DNA from: Amylostereum areolatum
Taxonomy: Eukaryota; Basidiomycota; Agaricomycetes; Russulales; Stereaceae
Assembly (NCBI GenBank): GCA_012932865.1
Contig: SAXG01000001.1
Location: 1,973,693 to 2,037,692, forward strand
Length of the DNA: 64,000 nucleotides
Direction of reading: 5' to 3'
This document shows, piece after piece, positions 34,355 to 47,179 of the stretch. The translations under genes and the position numbers were made by a program. Position 1 is the first letter of the stretch. Every line of letters starts with the position of its first letter. The notes under the pieces were generated by a model. The model searched no databases. It saw nothing but the letters and a program-made list of their open reading frames with translations, and was not told where the DNA came from.

Positions 34355-35463
34355 ATGGCACTCATCACGGTCTCAGGCTACCCTTGTTCGGGAAAATCAA
34401 CAAGGGCCAATCAACTCAAAGTCCACTTGGAACGGCGACTGCAGGATCCCACATACCAAGGACCAAGGCTCAAGGTCGTCGTCCTTTCCGATGACACCCT
34501 TCACATCCCTCGAAGCGCTTACGACGGTGCGTCATGAATACAATATCATTTATCCGCTCTTATGCTGTATGCCACAGACAGCCGTTCTGAAAAGCCTGCA
34601 CGAGGGGCGCTCTTCACCGCGATGCAACGTCAAATGGGTCAGGAGACGCTTTTGATCGTGGACGCGATGAGCTACATCAAAGGATTCCGGTACCAGATGT
34701 ACTGTGCCGCCAGAGAGATGAAGCTTAGGGTGTGCACTGTACGTTATTCTTCGCCTTCTGAGGGGTCAATGAAATGACGGGTGCAAAGTAGGTTCACATA
34801 GTCGCAAGACCAGACTTATGCAGGAGATGGAACGACGAGCGTCAAGATGGCATGGCGTATGCAGCAGAGACGTAAGCTCCTTTTCGTCATGGTGCCGGGG
34901 TACCAGTGTGCAAATGATCACGTACAGGCTAGACAATCTTTTTATGCGATACGAAGAACCGTCGTCGATGGTCCGATGGGATTCTCCTCTATTTACCGTT
35001 CTTTGGGAAGACGAAGATCTACCCGTAGATCAGATATGGAAATCCCTGACAGAGGGTGTCGTGAAGCCCCCTAACGCTGGAACGCAAGCCGTATGTCCTT
35101 ATTGACCTAAACGAGACTCTTCCTCATGATCCGTCGCAGGTCCCGAAGGCGCCAGCGGACGCATTACACACTCTCGAGCACACAGCCACTGCTATAGTGT
35201 CTGCACTCATGGCCGAACAATCCGCATCTGGTGGGATGGGCGGGCCCACAAATTTACGCGTATCCGAATCGGTGAACGTGCGGATAGTGCTTCCGTCACG
35301 CAACCTGACGCTCCCCGAGCTACAACGGCTGAAGCGTCAGTTCATCACCGTACACAAAAAAGCGATTACCCTTGGTACGGTGGAGAAGGGTGCGGTCGAT
35401 TGGAGCGAGGAAAGCGTCGCGGAAAAATTGGCACAGTACCTAGAGGAGAATCTTAAACCTTGA
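34355..35463 (+). CDS. KTI12: KTI12-like Elongator-associated P-loop protein
   Basis: Partner of the Elongator complex, needed for modification of wobble uridine in tRNA and for zymocin sensitivity in yeast. Exons 34355-34526, 34578-34738, 34792-34871, 34928-35090 and 35140-35463 join in phase to 299 residues. The P-loop GYPCSGKSTRANQL lies at residues 8-21, followed by VVVLSDDTLHIPRSAYD, a Walker-B-like LLIVDAMSYIKGFRYQMYC, HIVARPDLCRRWN, and the typical LDNLFMRYEEPSSMVRWDSP and LFTVLWED. The C-terminal third has NVRIVLPSRNLTLPELQRLK and a helix ending VAEKLAQYLEENL. Length is usual for the family. The start is the first ATG after the microsatellite. Confidence 0.95.
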
Positions 35464-36102
35464 CTGTTCTCAACGCTTCCATCAGCGTCTTCAGCGCTTC
35501 AGCCACCGCGTACGTGTAGAACAACCTTTAGGTTGATTGCGTCGTTCACAACGCGCGGACCTCGATGGCAACTCTGCTGCTGGGGGCCTGTTTGCAATTG
35601 CCGCCGCCACCGGAACTGACATTTAGAGAGACCATGGGATTACTTAGTAGCAATTGCTGGTGTTGCTGGGGCTCGTCGATGTGTATTGCGACCGCTACCA
35701 GGAAACCACCACACAATAATGTTGTAGAATAAACGACAGGGACAAAAGGACAACGCTTCACGAATCACGATCGCATTGTTTTCTTCCGTGAGAAGGGGTT
35801 CACCGGTAACTCGGCGAGGGCGGTTACAGGTGGAATGGCCCGATATAGAAGCAGAAGTGAGACATGTCCGCCCTCCTTTGCGCGCGCCGCCATCCTCGCC
35901 TCTTGCTCCCGACTCCCACCATCTCCTCCCTCCTCCCTCCCTCACTCTCCATTGTAAATATCCTAGTCGTCAGATACAACGGCGGCTTGAGCGCACACCA
36001 CCACGCCCGCCACCTGCCTCGTCATCACTCTTGACGCCCGTCTTTCGGCGCGGCACTCAACTCACCTCCCTTCCATCTCTCGCCACCGTGCTCGGGTCAA
36101 AC
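35464..36102. other. Spacer between KTI12 and the ELL-like gene
   Basis: About 640 bases with the promoter of the downstream gene. A C-rich tract from about 35.9 kb precedes the start codon. Codons upstream of 36103 are open but contain no ATG in frame. Confidence 0.4.
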
Positions 36103-38821
36103 ATGCCCTTGCCGACCGATGTCACACTCTCCCTTCAGAACAATCTCAGTGCCGGAACGTCAGCTCAGGCGGCGGCTCCCAAACGCGCCATGATCGTCCG
36201 GATGTCCCAAGAGACCCTCGAAGCGCTCGAGGACCCGTCTGCGATCTCGCAGCTGGAATTTGACTTTGGGAACTCTCCGGTGCGTGGCCCAGCTAACTTT
36301 CACTCACAGAAATTAACATCGATGCTTTCCAGGGCATTTACATTGGCTCGAACTTTTTCCCCGTCCAGTATATCCCTGAGAACACTCCCCATGAACTCTT
36401 CCTACGCACGATTCCAGCCGGCCGCACCTCAAGCTCCCTTAGGCTCCAAGCAAATGTCATCGGAAAGATGATGGTCACCGAACGTAATCTCCAGGACAAG
36501 GTTGGTGAGCGACTTCGCGAGAGCACGACGGCACAGGTGAAGGAGAGGGAGGAAAAGCGGACTGTGATGCTACAGGGCCCGCTGCCTTCTCAGGCGGTCC
36601 CGGTCAAAAAAGCGAAACCAAAGCCTTCTGGGTCAACTTTGCCTAAAAGGCCTAAGCCCATTGGTGCAGTCGTATCCTCACCGGCCGTAAGGCGTGGGCC
36701 ACCGCAGCCCATCCAAGCTAAAGATGAAGGCTCAGCAGTTCCGCGTCCTCCACCTCCACCTCCCCCACCTCTGGAACCTGAAGCGCCTTCACCCGCACCG
36801 ACGCCTGCAGAGCCTCCGAAACCTTCCAAAAACAGCCATACTATACGGACAAGACTGATGCACTGCCTGGCCGCCGCTCCTCGCAAGCGCGACGAGGCTT
36901 CGCGCCTAGTCATAGGGAATACCCCGACGGAGGATTCTAAAGCGACCTTTCGCGAGTTGCTATCTTCAGTGGGTACATCTCACGCATGCATCTCGGACAT
37001 TGCTCAATAGGCATGGGACAGGTTGCGGATCCCAGTCCAGCGCTCAGGAGAGGCACTTCACCCACTGGTGAGACCACGTACCAACTGAAAAACCGGCTAT
37101 GGACGGAAATCCGCCCTTGGACGTGGGGTAAACTCCAGGAGACTGAACGGCGTGCAATGGCAGAACGCGCATGCGATATGTTCACTCTACTTGGCATTCC
37201 CGACGACAACCCCCATTGGGAACACGTGCGACCTCGACCTCCCAGTGCTCCCAGTATCCCGAATGCCAGTTCCTCTACTTTGCATACTCCCAAATCAACG
37301 CCAACACCCGCTCCTCCTAAGCAGGACGCGCCTTCGCAACCGAAACCGAAACCGCGGCCCGTGCCTGTCAAGTCAAAGGTCGATTCCAAAGACGAACCGC
37401 GGCGCGGAACGCCCACCACGGCGCGCGCGAAGGCGGAAGACCGTGCTCGGGAAGAGCCTCCTTCATCATCACGACCTGTGAAGGCCGCTTTCAAACGAGA
37501 CCGCGAACGGGGGGACGATCCGCCGCCTCAAAGCCCAGCGCTGTCCAATGCATCTGTGTCGCGTCGTCCACCTGCCGCCAGCTCGAAGGTAGTCAAGCGT
37601 GAGTCACCGATGGAGTCAGGCCGATCGTCCAGAGGCACCCCTCAGCCTCCGCAACCATCCCAGGCGCAAGCTCGGGGGAAGAAGATGGATGTCGTAGATT
37701 CCAGACCCCAGCGCGATGAACCTACTAGCAGTAATCGTGGTCCTCCCCCTCCAGCGAAGGAACGCGACCGGGACAAGGAGAAGACGGTGAAGAAACGTCC
37801 TGCCGAGGAGCCGCTGGCGAGTGATCGAGAGAAGGATTCAACGAAGCGCCACAAGCTTCCCCAGGCCAGTGGAATGGATCGCGATGGCCCGACGGCCAGC
37901 GGCCCACTCAAAAAACTCAAGATCGCAGATGATGAGGACAAACTAGTATTGAAACCACGCGACAAGGAAAGGCAAAAAGACAGGGAGAACGACCGGGGTC
38001 GCGAGCGGGAGCGCGATCGCAAGGAGTCGGCACCCATTCCCAGGCGCGATCGGGCAAGGGACGCGTCTCCTGCACGCAAGATACCTAAGCGCGAACACAG
38101 CATGTCCCCTCCGCCACGCAAGGTCCATCGAAGCGACTCCCCACCTACCCGCAAGGCGCGTCGTAGCGCGTCTCCTGTGCGCAAGCCGCAGCATAGCCCG
38201 TCCCCCCTTCCACGCAAGGTCAAGCGGAGTCCTTCGCCTCCCCGGAAAGCCAAGCGAGAAACACCACCGCTGCCTCAGCGAAAGCCCAAACGCGAACTTT
38301 CGCCACTCCCACGTCCGCGCGAGTCTGGTCACGAACGCGGGACACCCAAGGCGAGCGGGTCGATCAAGCGGAAGCGGGTGAGTACGCCCACGTTCACGTC
38401 GGACGAGGACGAAGACGAAGACGAGCGCCCCGTGCGCGTCGGCGGGAACACCAGCGCACGTGAACCTGCTTCATCTGTGACAAGCACGTCGTCGTCCTCG
38501 CAAGATCGAGACCCCAGGCCGACGCCCCGTCCCCCGCGCATGCCCTCCACTGCTCCGCTGCCGCGCGATCGCGCCGCTCTCGAAGATCGTTACTCGCAAG
38601 CGTACGATGAGTATATTCAGTTGTTCTCAGTGCTGTCCCGAGAGAAAACGAAGATACGGACGCAGCTGCGGGCTGGCGGTGGCGCGACGGGTGCGAGCGA
38701 AGATGAGGATGCGGGCTTCATGAGTGAAGGAGAACTGAGGATCGCGGTAAAGCGGTTTGATGCGTGGTCGAAGGAGTTGGCGATTATGCGAGAGGCGGCA
38801 ATGAAGAGGGCGGATTCGTGA
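36103..38821 (+). CDS. ELL-like RNA polymerase II elongation factor
   Basis: Likely member of the ELL family, which suppresses polymerase II pausing. Exons 36103-36279, 36333-36972 and 37011-38821 give 875 residues; using the acceptor at 37041 instead gives 865. The N-terminal domain has IYIGSNFFPVQYIPENTPHE and RLQANVIGKMMVTERNLQDK. The winged-helix-like part reads TYQLKNRLWTEIRPWTWGKL and RRAMAERACDMFTLLGIPDD at about residues 290-340. Residues 350-790 are a highly charged region with repeated Arg/Ser-Pro units such as RKVHRSDSPPTRKARR and acidic DEDEDEDE. The C-terminal RDRAALEDRYSQAYDEYIQL segment resembles the occludin/ELL domain. The winged-helix and C-terminal resemblance is by eye. 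The second intron's acceptor is ambiguous because the shorter form would be only 38 bases. Confidence 0.75.
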
Positions 38822-40867
38822 AGGTACATATGAGGACAAACCCTGGAGGAGCGGAGGCTATCTTTCGAATAGGACATTTGTATTTTACGGAATAGGATAC
38901 AGGATATCTCTTTTGTATTTATCTCTCGTCTTGGTGGAAGTGTGTGTGTCGTGCAAACTTTGAATAATCATCCTCGACCTTGGAATAGGATGGTTGCACT
39001 TTTCTTCGATCCAGTGAGATCGCTATATATGTTTGTGGGGTCGAGGAACGGTGTTTGTGTATAGGAGATCATGATTGTCATTCAAGCTACATACATTCGA
39101 ATCGTCTCAACCAGTGGTCCAGAAGGATGCTACTAAGTTACGACCGCACGCTTGCCTAAAGATTCGACATCTGCCATTAGGATCGTACGTGGCTTGAACG
39201 CGAGGCACTGCAGTTCAAGTCCAAATCTCCGGAAGGCTAGCCCTAGGGCAGCGGCCCCGGCAGCCTGGTTATACATAGCCGGGTGTGGCAGACTGCCCAC
39301 GCCGTAAGAGCTGCAAGTTCGGTTCGTACGAATGTATGCGTTCAATCCGTTAGATTTTCCTGTGGCAGTGTGGCACAGCTGAGTTATCAATACAAGAAGC
39401 AGGGATGTATACATCGTTTCAAGGGTCTTCCTCAGGTCCAGGTCCAAGAAGAATCGAACCCCAGTAGTAAGCGTGCCCTCGAGTACCCTGAACGTGTTCT
39501 TATAGCCATACCATTCAAGATTGGCGCTCCAGCCCACCGGGGAAATCAAAGACTCACCGGAAGCAATCGCAGTCATGGGTGGCTAGTGGCTGCTTGGGTA
39601 GTTATGAGATATCCCTGAGGGTGACACTGTGACGGCTAAAGCTAGCGCTAGAGTATTAGCTATATGTAACTCAGCTCAGTGGTCACCGGTAGAGACAAAG
39701 GATATTCAATATTCAACGACGCGACGTCGATCGAGGGACTGCAGGGGTCGGGGAGATGTTCAAGTCGATTCTCTCAAGGTCTTCCGAATCCGGCTTCAGG
39801 TCGGTTTGTATCAAGTGTGTATGGGCAAGTTGGCCGACAGACCTTCCCAGTTATGGAGAGTCATTCTTGGAACCCACTTGGCGTTGACCTAACCAGAAGA
39901 TACCCTTGGCGCGCGGTTGGAGCGCAGGGATAGGATGAAGCTGTAATGCGTCGCGGGGGGCAACGAGACACGAGGATATGGAGGTCAATCACCGTCAATC
40001 ATGTGGGCCCACGCTTTCCTATGCTGGTTAGTGGCTCACCGGTAGATGACGCGATGAGGGTACGTGTCATGCACCTCAGGTGTGTATTGAACGCGCCGCC
40101 GATCTACTGGAACGCGGGTCTTGGAGGGGATCCTCGTGGCATTCGACGTGAGAGACAAAGAAGCTTCTATCGCCAGGGACTGGGGAGCAATGTTTGAGCG
40201 AATGGTCGAGGCCGATGGTCGTCAGAATCGAGCGCGGTCGTGGGGAGAGGAATGGGCGCGCAGTCATAAGCCTACGGGCGACGTTTATGCGCACGAGTAT
40301 TTGAATCGTGGTAACGTCCGCTGTCCGTGACCGCCGGGATGATACTGCTCTGAAGAACGGGGAAGAGAAAGAAGGCCAACGTTCAACGTCGAATAACAAA
40401 GAGAGAGCTGGAGTGTTACGAGCCTATACGTTTGGGTACGGACTCGGAGCGACAGGGCCCGCACTGGCAGCTGGGGAGGGGATGTGACGACGCGTGACCG
40501 TGGGTGACAGTATTTTGACGAATTTGCGGCCATTATCGCCACGTGGACGCGCGCGAGGAAATATTGAGGAGAGTATTGAGGGTTGGCAACGACCGGAGGT
40601 CTCCCGTTCAGCTCGCGATCCCAATCCTCCTCCCCGCCCCTTTCCTCCGTTCCTTCATCCCTCTGTGCACTACCCATCCCGCCCCCGCCCCCGCCCTCCC
40701 GCCCTCCGCCGTCCCGACACTTCGCCCCGTCGCGGTCCCCGTACACATCTCTACGCCGACGTTCCCTCTGGAAGGACCACCTAGGCATACACATCCGCCA
40801 TTCCATGTTCATACCCCCTTCTTCCTTCCAATCCTTCCTTCAGCCCTCTTAATCCACCCCGTCCGCC
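38822..40867. other. Long intergenic region
   Basis: About 2 kb. Open stretches at 39.1-39.6 kb and 39.6-40.3 kb show no family features. A tRNA-like caagaagaatcgaacccc near 39448 does not extend into a cloverleaf on either strand. The final 200 bases are very rich in C and T, as expected before the RhoGAP start codon. Confidence 0.4.
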
Positions 40868-43800
40868 ATGCTCGCCGGTCCTCCTCCACCCAGTCCTGGT
40901 CTCCCTCACCCGCTTTCCCAACATCGGCAGTCCGTCCTGGCCAGTGCCATTATGCCCGATTCTGGCGCCGAGAACAAGGTCTGTCCCGGATGTCAACAAT
41001 CCGTCATGAACGAGAACGGCGGCGTCGTAATAGCCTTTGGGTAAGTTCCTCTCCGATACTGTCACTCTCAGCGTCCCCTGACCATTCTTACCTTCGGCCC
41101 GCTATCACCTTGACTTGTTCCAGTCAATCCTTCTTTCACGTTGAATGCTTCAAATGTGCAAAGTGCCATGATACCGTTACCGCCGACACCAACCTCCTCC
41201 TTCTTTCCGATGGTCAGCCTGTATGTTCGAACTGTTCCTACAGTTGCAGTGTCTGCCATCTTCCCATCCTCGATGAGGCCATCATGACCGGTGACGATAG
41301 CTACCATGCCCACTGCTTCAAGTGCAAGGCTTGCCATAACCGTATCGACGAGCTCATGTTTGCCAAGACCAGTCATGGAATTTATTGCATGAGCTGCCAT
41401 CACCAGCGCGTTGCCAGGAGCCGAAGACATGCACAGAAACAGAAGGAACGCGAGCTGGAGAAGGAGCGAGCTGGGAGCGCGAGCGGCAGCGGGTCTTCGG
41501 GGATGAGGGAGCGTGCCGCAAGGGAGACTGTCGTATGTTGTTCTCCGTTTGTTCCATGTTCGAGTTCTGACTTAGGCCATAGCCGGGAACGCCAGTCTCG
41601 AGTAGTACGCCATCTTCCACTCGGTCTCCTCCGACTGCCCCTTTGTCTCCACCGCCCTCGCATGGTGGGCGACCGCAATCACCTTCCCAACTTCGATCTG
41701 CCACCCTCCCATCACCAACCGGTGCCAGTGCATCCTCCTCTCCTAATTCTTCGTCACGGAGACAATCGACTTCCACTCCTCTTGATGGCCCGGTGCGGGA
41801 GAGACAGGTGCGGGAGAGACAGTCCCCGACAGGAGCAAATGGTCAAGTCTCTCATCTCAAGGAGGAGCGCCCGTCCCCTTCTTCCCCTGCCCTCGCTGCA
41901 TTTTCTGTCTCCAACGATAGTCGCCTCGCCCCGTCACATCGACCATCATCACCTGCCGTCGTTATTCCTCCGGAACACGCGGGTGAGGGCTCGCCGTCTT
42001 CACTCGACTACCTTCGCCCGTCTTCGAATGAGCCTCAGCCTGGCCGATCCCTATTATCGCCCCCCGATTCCGCTGGGAGTTTACAACGGCGCAAAAGCTA
42101 CGACGACGGCGTGCGCCCGCTCAACCTGATTTTCAAGAAGGGCTCTCCGGTTGACACCGATGCTCAGGCCAACCTCAGTCTTCCCAACACCAAAGGCCGA
42201 TCATCAAAACGTAACTCCATCAATCCAGCAATGCCCTTTGACCTGGAGGCCATTGCAAAGGAGATGGAAGGCGCAGGCATGAGTTCTGCACGGTCATCAT
42301 CACCGGCCAGTGGGCGAGAATCCCCCCATCGCGCGCCCTCTCCGCTGCGGGAACGATCAGGGAGCGACCTCGTACGAAAACCTTCACCAAATGGTTTAAG
42401 CGGCCTATCAGCAGTCGCTGGGCGGCCTCGCACGGAGTCATCTCCCAAGCCCATTACCCAAACGCAATCCGAGTTTGCCCGCGCCCCTCTACATCCCAGC
42501 GTCACCCTCGACCGTGTTCCTGTACGCGGCCATGGCTACTCACCGTCGCAAGACCTCAACAATCCCGATCGCATCCGTGGACCCGGTCTTCCTAGCAATG
42601 TCCGTCCGAAACTGTCCGACGAGCGAGGGGCTCGGCCTGGCGCATCGTCTCTCAGCATTGATGTTGAGAGGTCAAGGTTAGGCCTAAACCAGCGCGATCG
42701 ACCCATGTCGCCTGCATACAAGGTTGCATCGCCTTCACACAAGGTAGATGTGCCTCATAGCATTGAGAGTGGCACAGATACAGACCCGGAGGGAGATGGT
42801 TCGGAGAAGCGAAGTGACTCAAGCCATGGCAGACCACCAGTGCCCCCTCCGAAAGAAGGAAACGGCCCCCCTTGGAATGAATCATCCCTTCGGCATCCAC
42901 AGACCACGCCTCGTAATGACCTCACTCCCCGCGCCGAGAAACTCCATGCCCGCCCGGAGCCGCATCATCATGTACCGAAGCCGATATCCCAAGATGATTC
43001 GTTCGACTCCTCCAACGACGATCAAGACTCTTCCGATGAGTCTTCGCCTATCGAGCGCGCCTCACATTCCACGTTCATCGCTCCGGCTCTTCCCCCAATA
43101 CGCTTTTCTATGGGTGGCGGCGACTTCTCCGATTTGCTCAAGTCTGTTGGCGGGCGCAACTCCATAAGATCCTTTGACCAACTGATTCAGGTCAGTGAGG
43201 ATTCTCAAGTATCCTCACCAGAAACTCCAGCATCGCGTCAGTCTTGGCGGTCGGGATCGACGCCGACGAGTGCGACGAGTGCGACGACATTCACGCTATC
43301 CACCGAGTCTCATACATCCGCGGACGATTCGTCGACGGTCACGACAGTGCCCAGCGGCCACGAGCATGACATAACAAAGTCGCAAAGTCGCAAAGGTGCT
43401 TCGACGGAAGCGCTATCACGGCAGAGCAGCTCTCGTAGCGCAGACGGACATGGATCTAACGGAGTTACAACCTTTCCAACGTCCGGAGGAAGAAGATCCT
43501 CCCTCGACATCATTACAGACCAGAAGCATGTTTCATCTCCATCCGCGCAACGTACCCGATTCGACTCAACCGCATCGTTCAATCCCGACGCAAGTATCGG
43601 GCTCGAGTCCAGCGCCGCGAAGATCACCGTGACTGCACCCGGCTCCAGCCTCGCCCGCCCGCTCAAGTACGAGACCTCCGATTTGGTTACCCGTCGCTTG
43701 CGCGAGGCCCTCACGGAAGCGTCTAAGCGCGGAAGCCTCCACGTTAACCTTGACCAGGAGTTTATACAAACAATTTTGATGGTCATCGAGCAGCGCAAGG

Positions 43801-45922
43801 TCGAGAATGCGGAGATGAAAGGCAAGCTGGATCATATCAAGGTATGGGGACCGTCTCTGTATGTCCGATATGCATCACTGATTATGTACATCCTCTTATA
43901 GCGGGCAAGCCAACAATATATGGACGGACTGACGGTTGCGCAGGGTGAATACGAGGCAGAACTTCAGGCTCGTCACGATGCAGAGGCAGAGGTGACACGT
44001 CTGCGTGTGTTGCTCTCCGGTCAGGCCGCAAGGATCACCGCCATGTCGAATGAGGCCAGGAAGGGCGATCTCCACAAGCAGCTTAGCCGCGAGCTTAGCG
44101 AAAACCTCGGCGTGCTCGAACGGAACATTTCCAAACTCCGCGTCGAACGCGATGTGACTCTAGCGGAGGTGGAGGAGCTGGCGAGCACAAAGAGGTATGT
44201 TTCCCCGCATATGGACCGGAGTATAAGAGGCCCGCTGAACGATTTTCAATTCCAGCTCTCCCAACTTCGGGAGTGAATCATCCACCACCTCGCTTAGTCG
44301 TTCGCTCACCGTCCGCCTGGATAGCTTAAAGACTCAATACCAACGCGAGCTTGTTCCCCTTACGGACGAGCGAGGGTCTCTACTTCGTGAGATCGCGGAA
44401 CTGAAAGCAGCGCGCGATACTTTCCTGGAGGAGACGACGATGTTGAACGCGCGGAATGAGGAGCTCGCGCAACTGCATGCCCTGTACATCCGTCGGTCGG
44501 AGACAACGCAACCCACCGCGCTCGATCCTCTGCCATCCATCAAGGAGAAATCGAGCCAGACATTTGAGCGTCCTTCGACAGCGCCCGCGGTCACAAACCC
44601 GCTCCAACCCTCGAACACGGTCAACTCTTCGCTTCAAGGCGAGGACAGCATGGACTCGAATCGGTTCGTCAAGGTCCAAAAGCCGTTGCAGTCCGAGCAG
44701 ATGGACCAGCCGGGCACGCTGCGTGGCAAGTTCAAATGGCGGGGGAACAACAAGGAGTCGGCGGCGATGGTGACGGCGTTTGCAGAAGAGAAGAAGAGCA
44801 GGGTGACCAAGTTGGTACATTCCTTCCAGCAGGTCAGCGTTTTGCGTGTGACGAGGTGCGACCATTGTGGGGATAAGTTGTGGGGGTCGCAGGCGAGGTG
44901 CACTGGTGCGTCTTTTCGTTGAATCGCATTCGTCGGGAGACCGCTGACTGGTGTTCAGGGTGCAATGTATCGGTGCATCACCGGTGTCAAGCGCATATGC
45001 AGTCAGCGTGCATGCCGCAGAATGGAGCGAGGAAGGAGATGGGGGCAAGCACGGCTCCTCTGCGTACGTCCTTCGATCGTCGGCGATGCGCTTAATCTAA
45101 TATTTGAATGTGTTCAGCGCCGTCAATGTTTGGGCGCGAACTGACCGAACAGGTCCGGGCGGACACTCGATACCACGATTCAATGGTACCCGTTATTGTC
45201 GAAAAGTGCATCGAGGCCGTCGATAACATCGGTGCGTTAATTAGTGCACGGACTCTTGTAGACAGCGAGGGCTGACTCCCCGTTGGTAGCCATTGAGTAC
45301 GAAGGCATCTACCGTAAGACTGGGGGTTCTGGACAGTCCAAGATGATCACGCAGCTATTCGAGAGCGGGGACTACGACTCATTCGACCTCAAGGACACGG
45401 ACCGATTCAACGACATCTGCAGCGTTACATCGGTGCTCAAGACCTACTTCAGATCGTTGCCAAACCCACTGCTCACATTCGTGTTGCACGACGAGTTCAT
45501 GCATGCGTCGACGATCAAGGATCCGGTGCATAAAAGTGTCAAGTATGCGGACCTTGTAAAGCAGTTGCCAACGGAACATTATTACACGCTCCGGATGCTT
45601 ATGCTGCATCTGCATCGGTGGGTGCTGTTTATAAATGGCGTGAGTGGTGGTTGCTGATCGTAGAGACCATTGCTGCAGGATTCATGAACACAGCGCACAG
45701 AATCTGATGACCGCGCGTAACCTTGGTGTTGTCTTTGGACGTGAGTTGTTACCTTCGTTACGAATGAATAGTCCGTTTACAGTGTAACTCTTAGCAACTC
45801 TCATGCGCTCACGCAATCCTGGCGCCGAATTCAGTGACATGGCAGGCAAGGCGCTATCAGTGGAATGGCTCGTCGAAAATGCCGCCGATATCTTTCCGCC
45901 ACTACCATCTTCAATGCACTAG
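40868..45922 (+). CDS. LIM-LIM-coiled coil-C1-RhoGAP protein
   Basis: GTPase-activating protein for a Rho/Cdc42-type GTPase, related to yeast Rga1/Rga2 in having two LIM domains, and probably acting in cell polarity. Ten exons join in phase to 1,506 residues. LIM 1 starts at VCPGCQQSVMNENGG (about residue 38) with FFHVECFKCAKC; LIM 2 at CSVCHLPILDEAIM with HAHCFKCKACHNRIDE and YCMSCH. Residues 195-940 are Ser/Pro-rich. A coiled coil at about 950-1150 includes LHVNLDQEFIQTILMVIEQR. A C1-type zinc domain at about 1232-1282 reads HSFQQVSVLRVTRCDHCGDK and NVSVHHRCQAHMQSAC. RhoGAP follows (about 1300-1506): the arginine finger is in EGIYRKTGG, then TYFRSLPNPLLTFVL and ARNLGVVFGPTLMRS. Exon 3 starts at 41583, because the earlier acceptor at 41575 would run into a stop. 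Confidence 0.95.
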
Positions 45923-47179
45923 CCAAACCTTCGGCCTGCCCATCTATCCACTCTTCCTCTGTACCCTTTTTCAACCTGCTGTCTGTCTACTAGTCTTACC
46001 CCAACGCAACGGGGCGTTTCCCTTTACCGTAGCCCACCTTTCCTTACTGTGTTTCTACTCCGCGCATGTACGACGGACTTCGACCTAACCTATCGTGTCT
46101 GTGTTTTCTTCCATCTCTACTACTATCATGGGTGTACAGAGTTGTTTATGTTTTATTTCGTCTCGCATAGTTCTGATTTTTTCCGGTGATTTATTATATA
46201 TACCCCCGCCACTCCTTTCGTCTTTCTCCTCTCCTGGCTGGTCTACTCCTCCTCTTCCGACTGGTTTCCGTCCACACATCTATCCCTTATACGTACCTAG
46301 GCTTTATTTCCCCGCCCGGGAGCGGACCTGGATTTCGACACAGCCCATCGCCCCCTCATCCCACGCGCACCCTCGTTTTTTCGTCTCTCGTCTCTCTCCC
46401 CCTCAGGCTCGGACCCTTCTCTTACCGTTTCGAACGCAATCGTGTATCTTATAACAATCCCATTATTGGTTTTTGATCAGGAGTTCTGTTGGGGGACCTG
46501 GTGTGAGGATATATGATGGAAGTTGAAGACGAGTTTGAGGGAGACATATGGGACTCAGACTCGGAGTCAGAGAGACTCGAGCACACGGCGAGTCACGCGT
46601 ATGCTACCGAATCAGGAAGGTGAGACTTTCCTTTTGCAGCAGACGCGTCTTGGCCTTGGGAAGCGCTTCCTTCCGACCCCCACCATCTTCTGCCGCAGAA
46701 ATCTATAATAGCGGTCACGTCGAGTGGCTATGCTGCGTTGCTGCTGTAACTCGCTTCTGTCGCCGCCGAAAGACTCGTGTACGGTCTAAATGCCTGCTCT
46801 ACTCCACGGATTCGAGCAGCCGGTTCTTGCCTACCCAAACGGTCCAGGAATGTCCTTGTACTTTTTGAAAGGTCTAGGCAGAACCACTGTCAAAGCGCAC
46901 CACGTTGTTTTCGAAGCCGCCTCACACAAGGTCTCTGGGAGGGTATCCAACGCCGCGCATACGCTTGGGCCCGTTTTCTTGACACGAGGCGCACACACCT
47001 TCACGACCAGTAGGAGTGAGGGGCGACAAGATATGCCTGTAATGTCTACATAAGGACAGATGGAGGGGTCGCGAGACTTCCCATTCCACCTCCCATCTCC
47101 AGCCCCCAGTTCAGGATAATTGGCCTACCTATTGTGTTGAACTTACGCCCCCCTCAACCGTTGCTCCTCGCTTTTCGAC
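45923..47179. other. Intergenic region
   Basis: About 1.25 kb between the RhoGAP gene and the zinc-finger gene. The first 500 bases are T-rich and fit a 3' untranslated region. An 87-codon ORF at 46790-47053 has an ATG but no recognisable feature. No RNA gene seen. Confidence 0.4.

Noticed and set aside
39430..39480. tRNA-like gaatcgaacccc segment
   Set aside because: No matching acceptor, D or anticodon stems on either strand.
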